From positions 1,514,183 to 1,578,182 of the forward strand of contig JAKOON010000066.1 of the NCBI GenBank assembly GCA_022577435.1: a stretch of 64,000 nucleotides of DNA, written 5' to 3'. This DNA comes from Embiotoca jacksoni (lineage: Eukaryota; Chordata; Actinopteri; Embiotocidae). The notes beneath the pieces were generated by a model that did no database searches, was not told the DNA's origin, and was given only the letters and a program-made list of their open reading frames with translations. Within the stretch, counting starts at the first letter, position 1; each line of letters opens with the position of its first letter. The position numbers and the translations under genes are program-made. Shown piece after piece: positions 10,857 to 23,698 of the stretch.

Positions 10857-12320
10857 TTATAAAGATGATTCCTGCATTGGAACGTTTACGTACTCGACCA
10901 CTGTGTCAGCTGGAGGCTGCTCTCCTCTCCTGGTCTTCAGGATCACAGCGAGCACAGCAACACAAAGCATCACCAGCAGGACAATGAACAGTGAGGACTT
11001 CACTACATGGACGGGGGAGGAAACCACAACGGGCTCTCTGAACTTTACAAGAGTTTTGGATCCTGAAACACACGGATAGTACCAGTCTAATTCTACACAC
11101 CAATACTCCCCTGTGTCTTCTACTGAGACATTAGAGATTATCAGGCTCATATTAGGGTCAGAAATGTTAAATCTGCTCGTCAGACGTTTCATCTCAAACA
11201 TTGAGACAAATTTTCCTTCTGTTTGTTTCGACTTAATGAACCAAACAGACGTCCCTCTCTCTCTCCAACTAGTGTTGCATCTGAGAGTGACTTCATCTCC
11301 CTCTGAGAAGAGCTCTACAGCAGGTGGGTCATATGTTGGACACACTACAAGATAGTACTCTTTTAATGTGTAATCACCAACACAGCTGTACACACCTGAA
11401 TGATTCAACATCAGAGATGAAAACACCAGTGAGTTGTTTTGGTCAATGTACTGATTCTTAATGGAGAAAATGTTCTTCATTTGGTCAAAGTTCATCCAAT
11501 CACGTTCATCGTTCCTTTTCCAGACTGGAGGCTGGTCAGTGATGTCATCAGGAGGCTGGTCAGTGATGTCATCAGGAGGCTGGTCAGTGATGTCATCAGG
11601 ACACTGCAATGCTGCTGTCTCTTCCACTGAGTGAATGAATGTCTCTGGTCTCATGATCAACAAGACATATTGTCTGCTGACACACTGCTGTTGGTTCATC
11701 ACCAGACAGATATGGAACTTATTGTTTCTGATGTTGGATACACGAAGAGTTGATGTATTTTCCACCTTTTGGATTGTTTCTGGTGAACTGTTCACCAACA
11801 ATGTCGTATTGTCCTTAAAAACTCTTCTCTATGATCCTTGATCCCACTGCATCCACTGGACTGTCAGATTTTCAGCTGCTCCATCACATGGTATCTCCAA
11901 TGTTCCTCCAAGACTCGTCTCAACTCTTTTCATATCATTCATTTCACCACAAACAACAATGCTGAAGTTTGTCTCACGTGTCACTTTGTCCTCAGTCCAA
12001 CACTTCTCTTGGTACAGGCCGGAGTCTGATTGTATCAACTTGTTGATTATATAAGAAGTCTCATCATACCTGTTGGTGTAAACTTGAAGTCTTTGTTTCA
12101 AGTCTTCAGGTACTCTGGAGTTCTCAGTCGAGGGGTCGGAGGTGTTCCACAGGACAAACTTATCTTCACCAACAAATTTAGAAATCAGGCAGGAGTTGTT
12201 CTCTTTTGGTGGATGGAAGAAATAATCGCGTCCTTGATCCATCACCTCGAGAATCTGGTCAGCTTGAATGTTGTAGATGAGAGCAACCAGCAGGAAGAAG
12301 ATCTGTGTGACTGCAGCCAT
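10857..12320 (-). pseudogene. Ig-superfamily receptor, copy D, single in-frame TAG
   Basis: Identical predicted protein to copy B, with TAG at 11,831-11,829 and three minisatellite units at 11,527-11,598. The C-terminal 323 codons after the stop, including the transmembrane helix and tyrosine motif, stay open. Because the copies are near-identical, that openness is not independent evidence of function. Confidence 0.85.
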
Positions 12321-12762
12321 TCTGCTCTGAGGTCTCCTCCTGAGTGGAACACCGACTCTGCTCACCTCGCTCTAAGTACTGTGGTCCAACCCTCAGCAGA
12401 GACTTGTCATCTGTGGTCGGAGGAGGAACACGACTTCTTTATCAGATCGTCACGTGGAACTTTTCAGCACGACACTCTGCATCATGTGGTCTGTCTCATT
12501 TCACAAGTTACAGATCAAAGGGTTAGATACGTTTAGTGAGGTTGCTTTTAGACAGCGAGGTGCCAGATCCATCCGTCCATTGATTATCTAGAATCAACAG
12601 CTGACGTTGGGTGAAGGTGGAGTACACGCTGGACCGAAGGCCCAAACACACACACAACCATTAATATCCAATTCAGAACCACCAGGAACACAGAACGCAT
12701 GTCTTTGTTCGGTGGGAGAACCAACCGTTGTGGGCCGACCCATCAAACATGCTGGTGGGGAG

Positions 12763-12764
<2 letters not shown>

Positions 12765-12801
<37 letters not shown>

Positions 12802-13015
12802 AGACAAGTGAAATACAGATCATCTTTGAATAGTTTTCACTGTAAAAGTCCAATTAATTACATTTTTCCGAACAAGCGATTCATTGCTGACAAACCTGGA
12901 AGACAAAGCTGTTGTCCGGTTGTCATGGTGATAGAGTAGTGACTATTGTGGTAGATTATGCTTAAATGTGGTAGATTATGCTTAAATTGTGGTAGATTAT
13001 GCTTATGATATGCCC

Positions 13016-13059
<44 letters not shown>
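12765..13059 (+). repeat. Microsatellite block, unit D
   Basis: (GT)n at 12,765-12,799 (35 bp), the three ~20-bp repeats, and (TA)n at 13,019-13,059 (41 bp). Confidence 0.95.
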
Positions 13060-13062
<3 letters not shown>

Positions 13063-13099
13063 TAATCCAGTCTTAATCAAATGCTATTATGATACTATA

Positions 13100-13453
13100 T
13101 GTAACCCTGTCAACTCAGCATTAAGATGTGCTGCACACAGCTGTGTGCCCAAGGTCATGAGAACACGAAGTAAGTCCAGTTTGGGTACTTGACAACTCAC
13201 ACGCGAGCTGAACTCAGATTCAGGAAGTTACAGTACCAACTCTCTATAAGGAGTTGTTACTCCTCTTGTGAAACATCCGAGACTAAAGTCCCGCCCTACT
13301 GTGTATAAAGTATGTAATATCGAGTGCTCAGATCAGACTCCAACAGAGAGACCTCTGGTTGATGTTGGGCTCTCCGTGATATCATGTATGCTGAAGTTGC
13401 TGAATAAATCAACTTGCTGATTGAATCTGCCTATTGGTGTCTCTGATCAAACA
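13100..13453 (+). mobile_element. LTR-like segment, unit D
   Basis: Copy of the unit A segment, carried by unit duplication. Confidence 0.4.
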
Positions 13454-13462
13454 ACTCGGTGG

Positions 13463-13975
13463 AATCAACTGGTGATTTCCAACAATTTTCAAAACCTTGA
13501 TGCTTTGTGAAGTTTTAAGAATGAACTTCTTCTTCAGAACGGTTGGTGAATGAGGAACATTATTCTCAGATTGTTGCACTACTTTTCCACAGTCTTTCAC
13601 AGAGTGGTGAACCTCTCTCCATCTTCACTGCTGAGAGACTCCGCCTCTCTGAAATCATCTTTTATACCCAATCATGTTACTGATCTGTTGCCATGGTAAC
13701 CTAATTAGTTATGAGATGTTCCACCAGGTATTTTTTTTTATCTTTACACAACATTTCCTGTGTTTTGTTGACTCTTTTTTGAGGTGTTGCTGCAATCAAA
13801 TTGATACAAGATAAAATAATAAAAACATATTTTTCATAGACAAAAGACAACATGTCAAATGTTGAAGCTGAAAAATGTTGTTTTATTTTCAATAAAATAT
13901 GGATTTATATGATCTGCAAATCATTTTTATTTACATTTTACACAGCGTCCCAACTCTGTTAAAAACAGGGTTGTA
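13463..13975. mobile_element. DNA transposon fragment, unit D
   Basis: Same fragment as in unit A, duplicated with the unit. Confidence 0.55.
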
Positions 13976-14653
13976 CATATAACAGCAACAAAACTGATAG
14001 ATAACACAATAATATGATTTATGCATTAAAAGCAACACAAATTATTTCACATATAAATGAAAATTAAACATATTATCATTACATTTCAAAACAAAATCTG
14101 TGTAATAAAACAAGACAAAAGTCAAAAGATGAAAGAAAGAATTGTTTAAATGTTTATAAAATATGATTCCAAAACAGATGAGCCGCCTCCTGTGGTCAGA
14201 GTGCAGGCAGATATCCACAACAACTTCACCATCACCTTAAATATCTTTATTTATTTGTTTCTTTATCTTCACTTCTTACTCATCTTTTCATGTCTGTTTT
14301 TACTTTTCACATTAAGACTAATTAATAATAATAAACCCACATTTCTGACTAAGGGTGTCGCATCCAAGTGAAACTCAGTAAATAAAAAACAAAGAATTTG
14401 AAAATATATTTCATGGATAAAACATAATTCATCACGAGTACTTCACAAAACATTTCATAGATATTTTTTGGAAACAGATGATGAAAATTTTTTATTTAAA
14501 AAACAAATACAACCAAAATACTATAATGTTTGTCATAATAAAATCATATTTACATTTGATTCTTTTTTTTTCATCACAACAGTAGATGTGGCTTTTTGTT
14601 TGTTTTTAAGATGCACATATATCACACACTGTAAAAGCAACGAGACACAAGCA

Positions 14654-16117
14654 TTATAAAGATGATTCCTGCATTGGAACGTTTACGTACTCGACCACTG
14701 TGTCAGCTGGAGGCTGCTCTCCTCTCCTGGTCTTCAGGATCACAGCGAGCACAGCAACACAAAGCATCACCAGCAGGACAATGAACAGTGAGGACTTCAC
14801 TACATGGACGGGGGAGGAAACCACAACGGGCTCTCTGAACTTTACAAGAGTTTTGGATCCTGAAACACACGGATAGTACCAGTCTAATTCTACACACCAA
14901 TACTCCCCTGTGTCTTCTACTGAGACATTAGAGATTATCAGGCTCATATTAGGGTCAGAAATGTTAAATCTGCTCGTCAGACGTTTCATCTCAAACATTG
15001 AGACAAATTTTCCTTCTGTTTGTTTCGACTTAATGAACCAAACAGACGTCCCTCTCTCTCTCCAACTAGTGTTGCATCTGAGAGTGACTTCATCTCCCTC
15101 TGAGAAGAGCTCTACAGCAGGTGGGTCATATGTTGGACACACTACAAGATAGTACTCTTTTAATGTGTAATCACCAACACAGCTGTACACACCTGAATGA
15201 TTCAACATCAGAGATGAAAACACCAGTGAGTTGTTTTGGTCAATGTACTGATTCTTAATGGAGAAAATGTTCTTCATTTGGTCAAAGTTCATCCAATCAC
15301 GTTCATCGTTCCTTTTCCAGACTGGAGGCTGGTCAGTGATGTCATCAGGAGGCTGGTCAGTGATGTCATCAGGAGGCTGGTCAGTGATGTCATCAGGACA
15401 CTGCAATGCTGCTGTCTCTTCCACTGAGTGAATGAATGTCTCTGGTCTCATGATCAACAAGACATATTGTCTGCTGACACACTGCTGTTGGTTCATCACC
15501 AGACAGATATGGAACTTATTGTTTCTGATGTTGGATACACGAAGAGTTGATGTATTTTCCACCTTTTGGATTGTTTCTGGTGAACTGTTCACCAACAATG
15601 TCGTATTGTCCTTAAAAACTCTTCTCTATGATCCTTGATCCCACTGCATCCACTGGACTGTCAGATTTTCAGCTGCTCCATCACATGGTATCTCCAATGT
15701 TCCTCCAAGACTCGTCTCAACTCTTTTCATATCATTCATTTCACCACAAACAACAATGCTGAAGTTTGTCTCACGTGTCACTTTGTCCTCAGTCCAACAC
15801 TTCTCTTGGTACAGGCCGGAGTCTGATTGTATCAACTTGTTGATTATATAAGAAGTCTCATCATACCTGTTGGTGTAAACTTGAAGTCTTTGTTTCAAGT
15901 CTTCAGGTACTCTGGAGTTCTCAGTCGAGGGGTCGGAGGTGTTCCACAGGACAAACTTATCTTCACCAACAAATTTAGAAATCAGGCAGGAGTTGTTCTC
16001 TTTTGGTGGATGGAAGAAATAATCGCGTCCTTGATCCATCACCTCGAGAATCTGGTCAGCTTGAATGTTGTAGATGAGAGCAACCAGCAGGAAGAAGATC
16101 TGTGTGACTGCAGCCAT
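14654..16117 (-). pseudogene. Ig-superfamily receptor, copy E, single in-frame TAG
   Basis: Identical predicted protein to copy B, with TAG at 15,628-15,626 and three minisatellite units at 15,324-15,395. Its upstream spacer carries the longest (TA)n of the array (55 bp). Confidence 0.85.
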
Positions 16118-16559
16118 TCTGCTCTGAGGTCTCCTCCTGAGTGGAACACCGACTCTGCTCACCTCGCTCTAAGTACTGTGGTCCAACCCTCAGCAGAGAC
16201 TTGTCATCTGTGGTCGGAGGAGGAACACGACTTCTTTATCAGATCGTCACGTGGAACTTTTCAGCACGACACTCTGCATCATGTGGTCTGTCTCATTTCA
16301 CAAGTTACAGATCAAAGGGTTAGATACGTTTAGTGAGGTTGCTTTTAGACAGCGAGGTGCCAGATCCATCCGTCCATTGATTATCTAGAATCAACAGCTG
16401 ACGTTGGGTGAAGGTGGAGTACACGCTGGACCGAAGGCCCAAACACACACACAACCATTAATATCCAATTCAGAACCACCAGGAACACAGAACGCATGTC
16501 TTTGTTCGGTGGGAGAACCAACCGTTGTGGGCCGACCCATCAAACATGCTGGTGGGGAG

Positions 16560-16561
<2 letters not shown>

Positions 16562-16598
<37 letters not shown>

Positions 16599-16812
16599 AG
16601 ACAAGTGAAATACAGATCATCTTTGAATAGTTTTCACTGTAAAAGTCCAATTAATTACATTTTTCCGAACAAGCGATTCATTGCTGACAAACCTGGAAGA
16701 CAAAGCTGTTGTCCGGTTGTCATGGTGATAGAGTAGTGACTATTGTGGTAGATTATGCTTAAATGTGGTAGATTATGCTTAAATTGTGGTAGATTATGCT
16801 TATGATATGCCC

Positions 16813-16870
<58 letters not shown>
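16562..16870 (+). repeat. Microsatellite block, unit E (longest TA tract)
   Basis: (GT)n at 16,562-16,596 (35 bp), the three ~20-bp repeats, and (TA)n at 16,816-16,870 (55 bp). Confidence 0.95.
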
Positions 16871-16873
<3 letters not shown>

Positions 16874-16910
16874 TAATCCAGTCTTAATCAAATGCTATTA
16901 TGATACTATA

Positions 16911-17264
16911 TGTAACCCTGTCAACTCAGCATTAAGATGTGCTGCACACAGCTGTGTGCCCAAGGTCATGAGAACACGAAGTAAGTCCAGTTTGGGTACT
17001 TGACAACTCACACGCGAGCTGAACTCAGATTCAGGAAGTTACAGTACCAACTCTCTATAAGGAGTTGTTACTCCTCTTGTGAAACATCCGAGACTAAAGT
17101 CCCGCCCTACTGTGTATAAAGTATGTAATATCGAGTGCTCAGATCAGACTCCAACAGAGAGACCTCTGGTTGATGTTGGGCTCTCCGTGATATCATGTAT
17201 GCTGAAGTTGCTGAATAAATCAACTTGCTGATTGAATCTGCCTATTGGTGTCTCTGATCAAACA
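16911..17264 (+). mobile_element. LTR-like segment, unit E
   Basis: Copy of the unit A segment, carried by unit duplication. Confidence 0.4.
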
Positions 17265-17273
17265 ACTCGGTGG

Positions 17274-17786
17274 AATCAACTGGTGATTTCCAACAATTTT
17301 CAAAACCTTGATGCTTTGTGAAGTTTTAAGAATGAACTTCTTCTTCAGAACGGTTGGTGAATGAGGAACATTATTCTCAGATTGTTGCACTACTTTTCCA
17401 CAGTCTTTCACAGAGTGGTGAACCTCTCTCCATCTTCACTGCTGAGAGACTCCGCCTCTCTGAAATCATCTTTTATACCCAATCATGTTACTGATCTGTT
17501 GCCATGGTAACCTAATTAGTTATGAGATGTTCCACCAGGTATTTTTTTTTATCTTTACACAACATTTCCTGTGTTTTGTTGACTCTTTTTTGAGGTGTTG
17601 CTGCAATCAAATTGATACAAGATAAAATAATAAAAACATATTTTTCATAGACAAAAGACAACATGTCAAATGTTGAAGCTGAAAAATGTTGTTTTATTTT
17701 CAATAAAATATGGATTTATATGATCTGCAAATCATTTTTATTTACATTTTACACAGCGTCCCAACTCTGTTAAAAACAGGGTTGTA
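17274..17786. mobile_element. DNA transposon fragment, unit E
   Basis: Same fragment as in unit A, duplicated with the unit. Confidence 0.55.
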
Positions 17787-18464
17787 CATATAACAGCAAC
17801 AAAACTGATAGATAACACAATAATATGATTTATGCATTAAAAGCAACACAAATTATTTCACATATAAATGAAAATTAAACATATTATCATTACATTTCAA
17901 AACAAAATCTGTGTAATAAAACAAGACAAAAGTCAAAAGATGAAAGAAAGAATTGTTTAAATGTTTATAAAATATGATTCCAAAACAGATGAGCCGCCTC
18001 CTGTGGTCAGAGTGCAGGCAGATATCCACAACAACTTCACCATCACCTTAAATATCTTTATTTATTTGTTTCTTTATCTTCACTTCTTACTCATCTTTTC
18101 ATGTCTGTTTTTACTTTTCACATTAAGACTAATTAATAATAATAAACCCACATTTCTGACTAAGGGTGTCGCATCCAAGTGAAACTCAGTAAATAAAAAA
18201 CAAAGAATTTGAAAATATATTTCATGGATAAAACATAATTCATCACGAGTACTTCACAAAACATTTCATAGATATTTTTTGGAAACAGATGATGAAAATT
18301 TTTTATTTAAAAAACAAATACAACCAAAATACTATAATGTTTGTCATAATAAAATCATATTTACATTTGATTCTTTTTTTTTCATCACAACAGTAGATGT
18401 GGCTTTTTGTTTGTTTTTAAGATGCACATATATCACACACTGTAAAAGCAACGAGACACAAGCA

Positions 18465-19928
18465 TTATAAAGATGATTCCTGCATTGGAACGTTTACGTA
18501 CTCGACCACTGTGTCAGCTGGAGGCTGCTCTCCTCTCCTGGTCTTCAGGATCACAGCGAGCACAGCAACACAAAGCATCACCAGCAGGACAATGAACAGT
18601 GAGGACTTCACTACATGGACGGGGGAGGAAACCACAACGGGCTCTCTGAACTTTACAAGAGTTTTGGATCCTGAAACACACGGATAGTACCAGTCTAATT
18701 CTACACACCAATACTCCCCTGTGTCTTCTACTGAGACATTAGAGATTATCAGGCTCATATTAGGGTCAGAAATGTTAAATCTGCTCGTCAGACGTTTCAT
18801 CTCAAACATTGAGACAAATTTTCCTTCTGTTTGTTTCGACTTAATGAACCAAACAGACGTCCCTCTCTCTCTCCAACTAGTGTTGCATCTGAGAGTGACT
18901 TCATCTCCCTCTGAGAAGAGCTCTACAGCAGGTGGGTCATATGTTGGACACACTACAAGATAGTACTCTTTTAATGTGTAATCACCAACACAGCTGTACA
19001 CACCTGAATGATTCAACATCAGAGATGAAAACACCAGTGAGTTGTTTTGGTCAATGTACTGATTCTTAATGGAGAAAATGTTCTTCATTTGGTCAAAGTT
19101 CATCCAATCACGTTCATCGTTCCTTTTCCAGACTGGAGGCTGGTCAGTGATGTCATCAGGAGGCTGGTCAGTGATGTCATCAGGAGGCTGGTCAGTGATG
19201 TCATCAGGACACTGCAATGCTGCTGTCTCTTCCACTGAGTGAATGAATGTCTCTGGTCTCATGATCAACAAGACATATTGTCTGCTGACACACTGCTGTT
19301 GGTTCATCACCAGACAGATATGGAACTTATTGTTTCTGATGTTGGATACACGAAGAGTTGATGTATTTTCCACCTTTTGGATTGTTTCTGGTGAACTGTT
19401 CACCAACAATGTCGTATTGTCCTTAAAAACTCTTCTCTATGATCCTTGATCCCACTGCATCCACTGGACTGTCAGATTTTCAGCTGCTCCATCACATGGT
19501 ATCTCCAATGTTCCTCCAAGACTCGTCTCAACTCTTTTCATATCATTCATTTCACCACAAACAACAATGCTGAAGTTTGTCTCACGTGTCACTTTGTCCT
19601 CAGTCCAACACTTCTCTTGGTACAGGCCGGAGTCTGATTGTATCAACTTGTTGATTATATAAGAAGTCTCATCATACCTGTTGGTGTAAACTTGAAGTCT
19701 TTGTTTCAAGTCTTCAGGTACTCTGGAGTTCTCAGTCGAGGGGTCGGAGGTGTTCCACAGGACAAACTTATCTTCACCAACAAATTTAGAAATCAGGCAG
19801 GAGTTGTTCTCTTTTGGTGGATGGAAGAAATAATCGCGTCCTTGATCCATCACCTCGAGAATCTGGTCAGCTTGAATGTTGTAGATGAGAGCAACCAGCA
19901 GGAAGAAGATCTGTGTGACTGCAGCCAT
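18465..19928 (-). pseudogene. Ig-superfamily receptor, copy F, single in-frame TAG
   Basis: Identical predicted protein to copy B, with TAG at 19,439-19,437 and three minisatellite units at 19,135-19,206. It is the last fully homogenised copy before the divergent edge copy G. The spacer on its upstream side begins to differ from the other spacers only from about 21,398 onward. Confidence 0.85.
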
Positions 19929-20370
19929 TCTGCTCTGAGGTCTCCTCCTGAGTGGAACACCGACTCTGCTCACCTCGCTCTAAGTACTGTGGTCCAACCC
20001 TCAGCAGAGACTTGTCATCTGTGGTCGGAGGAGGAACACGACTTCTTTATCAGATCGTCACGTGGAACTTTTCAGCACGACACTCTGCATCATGTGGTCT
20101 GTCTCATTTCACAAGTTACAGATCAAAGGGTTAGATACGTTTAGTGAGGTTGCTTTTAGACAGCGAGGTGCCAGATCCATCCGTCCATTGATTATCTAGA
20201 ATCAACAGCTGACGTTGGGTGAAGGTGGAGTACACGCTGGACCGAAGGCCCAAACACACACACAACCATTAATATCCAATTCAGAACCACCAGGAACACA
20301 GAACGCATGTCTTTGTTCGGTGGGAGAACCAACCGTTGTGGGCCGACCCATCAAACATGCTGGTGGGGAG

Positions 20371-20372
<2 letters not shown>

Positions 20373-20409
<37 letters not shown>

Positions 20410-20623
20410 AGACAAGTGAAATACAGATCATCTTTGAATAGTTTTCACTGTAAAAGTCCAATTAATTACATTTTTCCGAACAAGCGATTCATTGCTGACA
20501 AACCTGGAAGACAAAGCTGTTGTCCGGTTGTCATGGTGATAGAGTAGTGACTATTGTGGTAGATTATGCTTAAATGTGGTAGATTATGCTTAAATTGTGG
20601 TAGATTATGCTTATGATATGCCC

Positions 20624-20663
<40 letters not shown>
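20373..20663 (+). repeat. Microsatellite block, unit F (shortest TA tract)
   Basis: (GT)n at 20,373-20,407 (35 bp), the three ~20-bp repeats, and (TA)n at 20,627-20,663 (37 bp). Confidence 0.95.
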
Positions 20664-20666
<3 letters not shown>

Positions 20667-20703
20667 TAATCCAGTCTTAATCAAATGCTATTATGATACT
20701 ATA

Positions 20704-21057
20704 TGTAACCCTGTCAACTCAGCATTAAGATGTGCTGCACACAGCTGTGTGCCCAAGGTCATGAGAACACGAAGTAAGTCCAGTTTGGGTACTTGACAAC
20801 TCACACGCGAGCTGAACTCAGATTCAGGAAGTTACAGTACCAACTCTCTATAAGGAGTTGTTACTCCTCTTGTGAAACATCCGAGACTAAAGTCCCGCCC
20901 TACTGTGTATAAAGTATGTAATATCGAGTGCTCAGATCAGACTCCAACAGAGAGACCTCTGGTTGATGTTGGGCTCTCCGTGATATCATGTATGCTGAAG
21001 TTGCTGAATAAATCAACTTGCTGATTGAATCTGCCTATTGGTGTCTCTGATCAAACA
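20704..21057 (+). mobile_element. LTR-like segment, unit F
   Basis: Copy of the unit A segment; still identical here, although the spacer starts to diverge about 340 bp further right. Confidence 0.4.
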
Positions 21058-21066
21058 ACTCGGTGG

Positions 21067-21579
21067 AATCAACTGGTGATTTCCAACAATTTTCAAAACC
21101 TTGATGCTTTGTGAAGTTTTAAGAATGAACTTCTTCTTCAGAACGGTTGGTGAATGAGGAACATTATTCTCAGATTGTTGCACTACTTTTCCACAGTCTT
21201 TCACAGAGTGGTGAACCTCTCTCCATCTTCACTGCTGAGAGACTCCGCCTCTCTGAAATCATCTTTTATACCCAATCATGTTACTGATCTGTTGCCATGG
21301 TAACCTAATTAGTTATGAGATGTTCCACCAGGTATTTTTTTTTATCTTTACACAACATTTCCTGTGTTTTGTTGACTCTTTTTTGAGGTGTTGCTGCTAT
21401 CAAATTGATACAAGATAAAATAATAAAAACATATTTTTCATAGACAAAAGACAACATGTCAAATGTTGAAGCTGAAAAATGTTGTTTTATTTTCAATAAA
21501 ATATGGATTTATATGATCTGCAAATCATTTTTATTTACATTTTACACAGCGACCCAACTCTGTTAAAAACAGGGTTGTA
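21067..21579. mobile_element. DNA transposon fragment, unit F, slightly diverged
   Basis: Same fragment, but with substitutions absent from units A-E, for example A to T at 21,398 and a T to A change in the terminal part near 21,552. These are the first signs of the diverged array edge. Confidence 0.55.
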
Positions 21580-22258
21580 CATATAACAGCAACAAAACTG
21601 ATAGATAACACAATAATATGATTTATGCATTAAAAGCAACACAAATTATTTCACATATAAATGAAAATTAAACATATTATCATTACATTTCAAAACAAAA
21701 TCTGTGTAATAAAACAAGACAAAAGTCAAAAGATGAAAGAAAGAATTGTTTAAATGTTTATAAAATATGATTCCAAAAGAGATGAGCCGCCTCCTGTGGT
21801 CAGAGTGCAGGCAGATATCCACAACAACTTCACCATCACCTTAAATATCTTTATTTATTTGTTTCTTTATCTTCACTTCTTACTCATCTTTTCATGTCTG
21901 TTTTTACTTTTCACATTAAGACTAATTAATAATAATAAACCCACATTTCTGACTAAGGGTGTCGCATCCAAGTGAAACTCAGTAAATAAAAAAAACAAAG
22001 AATTTGAAAATATATTTCATGGATAAAATATAATTCATCACGAGTACTTCACAAAACATTTCATAGATATTTTTTGGAAACAGATGATGAAAATTTTTTA
22101 TTTAAAAAACAAATACAACCAAAATACTATAATGTTTGTCATAATAAAATCATATTTACATTTGATTCTTTTTTTTCATCACAACAGTAGATGTGGCTTT
22201 TTGTTTGTTTTTAAGATGCACATATATCACACACTGTAAAAGCAACGAGACACAAGCA

Positions 22259-23698
22259 TTATAAAGATGATTCCTGCATTGGAACGTTTACGTACTCAAC
22301 CACTGTGTCAGCTGGAGGCTGCTCTCCTCTCCTGGTCTTCAGGATCACAGCGAGCACAGCAACACAAAGCATCACCAGCAGGACAATGAACAGTGAGGAC
22401 TTCACTACATGGACGGGGGAGGAAACCACAACGGGCTCTCTGAACTTTACAAGAGTTTTGGATCCTGAAACACACTGATAGTACCCGTCTACATCTACAC
22501 ACCAATACTCCCCTGTGTCTTCTACTGAGACATTAGAGATTATCAGGCTCATATTAGGGTCAGAAATGTTAAATCTGCTCGTCAGACGTTTCATCTCAAA
22601 CATTGAGACAAATTTTCCTTCTGTTTGTTTCGACTTAATGAACCAAACAGACATCCCTCTCTCTCTCCAACTAGTGTTGCATCTGAGAGTGACTTCATCT
22701 CCCTCTGAGAAGAGCTCTACAGCAGGTGGGTCATATGTTGGACACACTAGAAGATCGTACTGTTTTAATGTGTAATCAACACCACAGCTGTACACACCTG
22801 AATGATTTACCATCAGAGATGAAAACACCAGTGAGTTGTTTTGGTCAACGTACCGATTCTTAGTGGAGAAAATGTTCTTCATTTGGTCAAAGATCATCCA
22901 TTCAGGTCCATCGTTCCATTTCCAGACTGGAGGCTGGTCAGTGATGTCATCAGGAGGCTGGTCAGTGATGTCATCAGGACACTGCAACGCTGCTGTCTCT
23001 TCCACTGAGTGAATGATTGTCTCTGATCTCATGATCAACCAGACATCTTGACTGCTGACACACTGCTGTTGGTTCATCACCAGACACTTGTAGATCTTAT
23101 TGTCTCTGATGTTGGATACACGAAGAGTTGATGTATTTTCCACCTTTTGGATTGTTTCTGGTGAACTGTTCACCAACAATGTCATATTGTCCTTAAAAAC
23201 TCTTCTTAATGATCCTTGATCCACCTGCAGCCACTGGACTGTCAGATTTTCAGCTGCTCCCTCACATGGTATCTCCAATGTTCCTCCAAGACTCGTCTCA
23301 ACAGTTTTTCCAACATTTCTTTTGCCACAAACAACAATGCTGAAGTTTGTCTCACGTGTCACTTTGTCCTCAGTCCAACACTCCTCTTGGTACAGGCCGG
23401 AGTCTGATTGGATCAAGTTGTTGATTCTATAAGAAGTCTCATTATTTCAGTTGGTGTAAACTTGAAGTCTTTGTTTCAAGTCTTCAGGTACTCTGGAGTT
23501 CTCAGTCGAGGGGTCGGAGGTGTTCCACAGGACAAACTTATCTTCACCAACAAATTTAGAAATCAGGCAGGAGTTGTTCTCTTTTGGTGGATGGAAGAAA
23601 TAATCGCGTCCTTGATCCATCACCTCGAGAATCTGGTCAGCTTGAATGTTGTAGATGAGAGCAAACAGCAGGAATAAGATCTGTGTGACTGCAGCCAT
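22259..23698 (-). pseudogene. Divergent edge copy G of the Ig-superfamily receptor, single in-frame TGA
   Basis: Same order of domains as copy B, 479 codons from MAAV to the terminal stop. Codon 164 is TTA (Leu), so the array-wide TAG is absent here. Instead codon 84 is TGA (23,449-23,447), where A-F have AGG (Arg). Only two minisatellite units are present (22,929-22,976), which accounts for the 8-residue difference in length. I count about forty amino-acid replacements against A-F between residues 84 and 417 (all four Ig domains) and only two before residue 84, both in the signal peptide. There are none in the transmembrane segment or tail. The frame after the TGA is open for 395 codons. A sequencing error at 23,447-23,449 would need to be excluded before calling it dead. 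Confidence 0.85.
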
